From: Opisthorchis felineus
Taxonomy: Eukaryota; Platyhelminthes; Trematoda; Opisthorchiida; Opisthorchiidae
NCBI GenBank assembly: GCA_004794785.1
Contig: SJOL01004667.1
Coordinates: forward strand, 221,205 to 285,204
Direction of reading: 5' to 3'
Length of the DNA: 64,000 nt
Positions 63,061 through 64,000 of the stretch are shown here, one piece after another. Position 1 is the first letter of the stretch. Each line of letters starts with the position of its first letter. The notes beneath the pieces were generated by a model. The model had not been told where the DNA came from and did not search any database. It saw only the letters and a list, made by a program, of their open reading frames with translations. A program made the position numbers and the translations under genes.

Positions 63061-64000
63061 GGGGTTTGGTACTGGGGGGACTTGGTAGCTAGAGGTGGGG
63101 TGGTATGAAGCAGGGTTCGGTTCCGGGGAGGAGTATTCAATACTGGTGGTAGATGGGTAAATAGTCGGTGAAATAGGTCTGAACCTATGGCAGGAGGTAC
63201 TATATCAGGCTCAGTATAGGGTAGGGAATGACTTTGGGAGGAAGGCATGCAGTTGAATGCAGAGTTGTCGGCCGTGTCATCTTCTACATCGTCAGGTGTG
63301 GAGGGGGATAGGATGCAAAAGGGGTGGTGGCTGTGGAGGGATGAGTGGCTGCCGAAAATGGTGTTTAGTTGGAACGAAAGTTGGCGGGCTGGGTAGTGGA
63401 AACGGATGAAGTTCGGAGCTGGTCACCGGTCGTTGTGGATACGAGTTTCTTCCAGGCTCGTGGTGTGTATAGCTTGATGTGTTTTTAAAGGTCGTAAAGG
63501 TGGAGTTACGCGTGGCTTCGGAGGAGGCGTAGTAGGTTGGGGTGTAGGTAGCTGCCGAATAGGAATCTCAGGTAGGTAGCTTGCGAGCGGCCGGGTGTGC
63601 AGGGCTTGATAAGGACTAAAGTTAGGTAGCGGTGTCTGTAAGTTGGGGGTTCTGCCAAGGACAAGGCTAGCACGGAGTGGGGGCCACAGGTGTATTTATG
63701 TGCCATGCGGGGTATGGTCGGGTTTCTAGACGAAGGGCCAAGAGTGAGAATTCGGGGAGTTTGCACGGGCGGGAGCGTTGCAACACCTGGCTTTGATAGT
63801 AGGTGTTTGAGCCCGAGAAAGAGCTTTGTTGGGGAGGGGCGAAGTGACATTGGGTCAGGGGGTCTGGAGCGAGAGACAGTATTCTCGTCTTCAATCGTAG
63901 CACCTGGTAGGGGCTGGTGAGATACTGCATAAGTCATCACAGCGGTGAATTTTGTTGGTGCGATTGAGGTCAGCGGTGGCATAGGCAGGTGTCCAAGGGT
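63061..64000 (-). other. Probable 5' region or first ORF of the same LINE
   Basis: Minus-strand open frames upstream of the endonuclease are rich in proline, serine and threonine (for example 63506-63982, PPLTSIAPTKFTAV...). They continue toward the window edge. No zinc-knuckle or other ORF1 motif was seen, so the assignment rests on position only. Confidence 0.4.

Noticed and set aside
1..64000. CRISPR arrays, bacterial operons, riboswitches
   Set aside because: No regularly spaced repeats with unique spacers, and the sequence is clearly that of a eukaryote with introns and retrotransposons.

Overview
The window reads as nuclear DNA of a parasitic flatworm, probably a fluke. The evidence is a highly split gene with GT/AG introns, and many decayed RTE-type, CR1/jockey-type and Gypsy-type retrotransposons of the kinds common in trematode and cestode genomes. 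It also carries a family of tRNA-headed short repeats. From memory, the short repeat and the 3' repeats look most like those of liver flukes (Opisthorchiidae), but I could not check this and the species is not established.

Left half (about 2.9-35.4 kb): one large gene on the minus strand explains almost all the real coding sequence. It is a calmodulin-binding transcription activator (CAMTA). I could assemble 23 exons by matching splice sites and reading phase. In order they encode a CG-1 DNA-binding domain (exons at 35.2, 32.8, 32.6, 27.85 and 22.1 kb), a long serine/acid-rich linker (19.9-13.0 kb), a diverged IPT/TIG domain (12.1 and 12.0 kb), ankyrin repeats (9.8-8.9 kb), a second linker (7.0-5.6 kb), three IQ calmodulin-binding motifs (5.3, 4.8 and 4.0 kb) and a short tail. 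The phases chain correctly everywhere except between 19.1 and 17.0 kb, where one linking exon is still missing. The introns carry SINE copies, RTE fragments and a roughly 300-nt inverted repeat.

Middle (about 35.4-42.4 kb): a graveyard of RTE fragments, SINEs and (GAT)n arrays, with no host gene that I can support.

Right half (about 42.4-64 kb): a nearly full-length but broken RTE element (minus), a SINE, a broken Gypsy element (plus), the 3' part of a CR1/jockey-like LINE (plus), and a longer CR1/jockey-like LINE (minus) running to the window end. Within this lies a 5946-bp block (51311-57256) bounded by single N bases and flanked by a perfect 572-bp direct repeat. This is the signature of a contig placed inside an unmerged overlap. 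The block itself contains several splice-flanked minus-strand exon candidates of an unrecognised gene.
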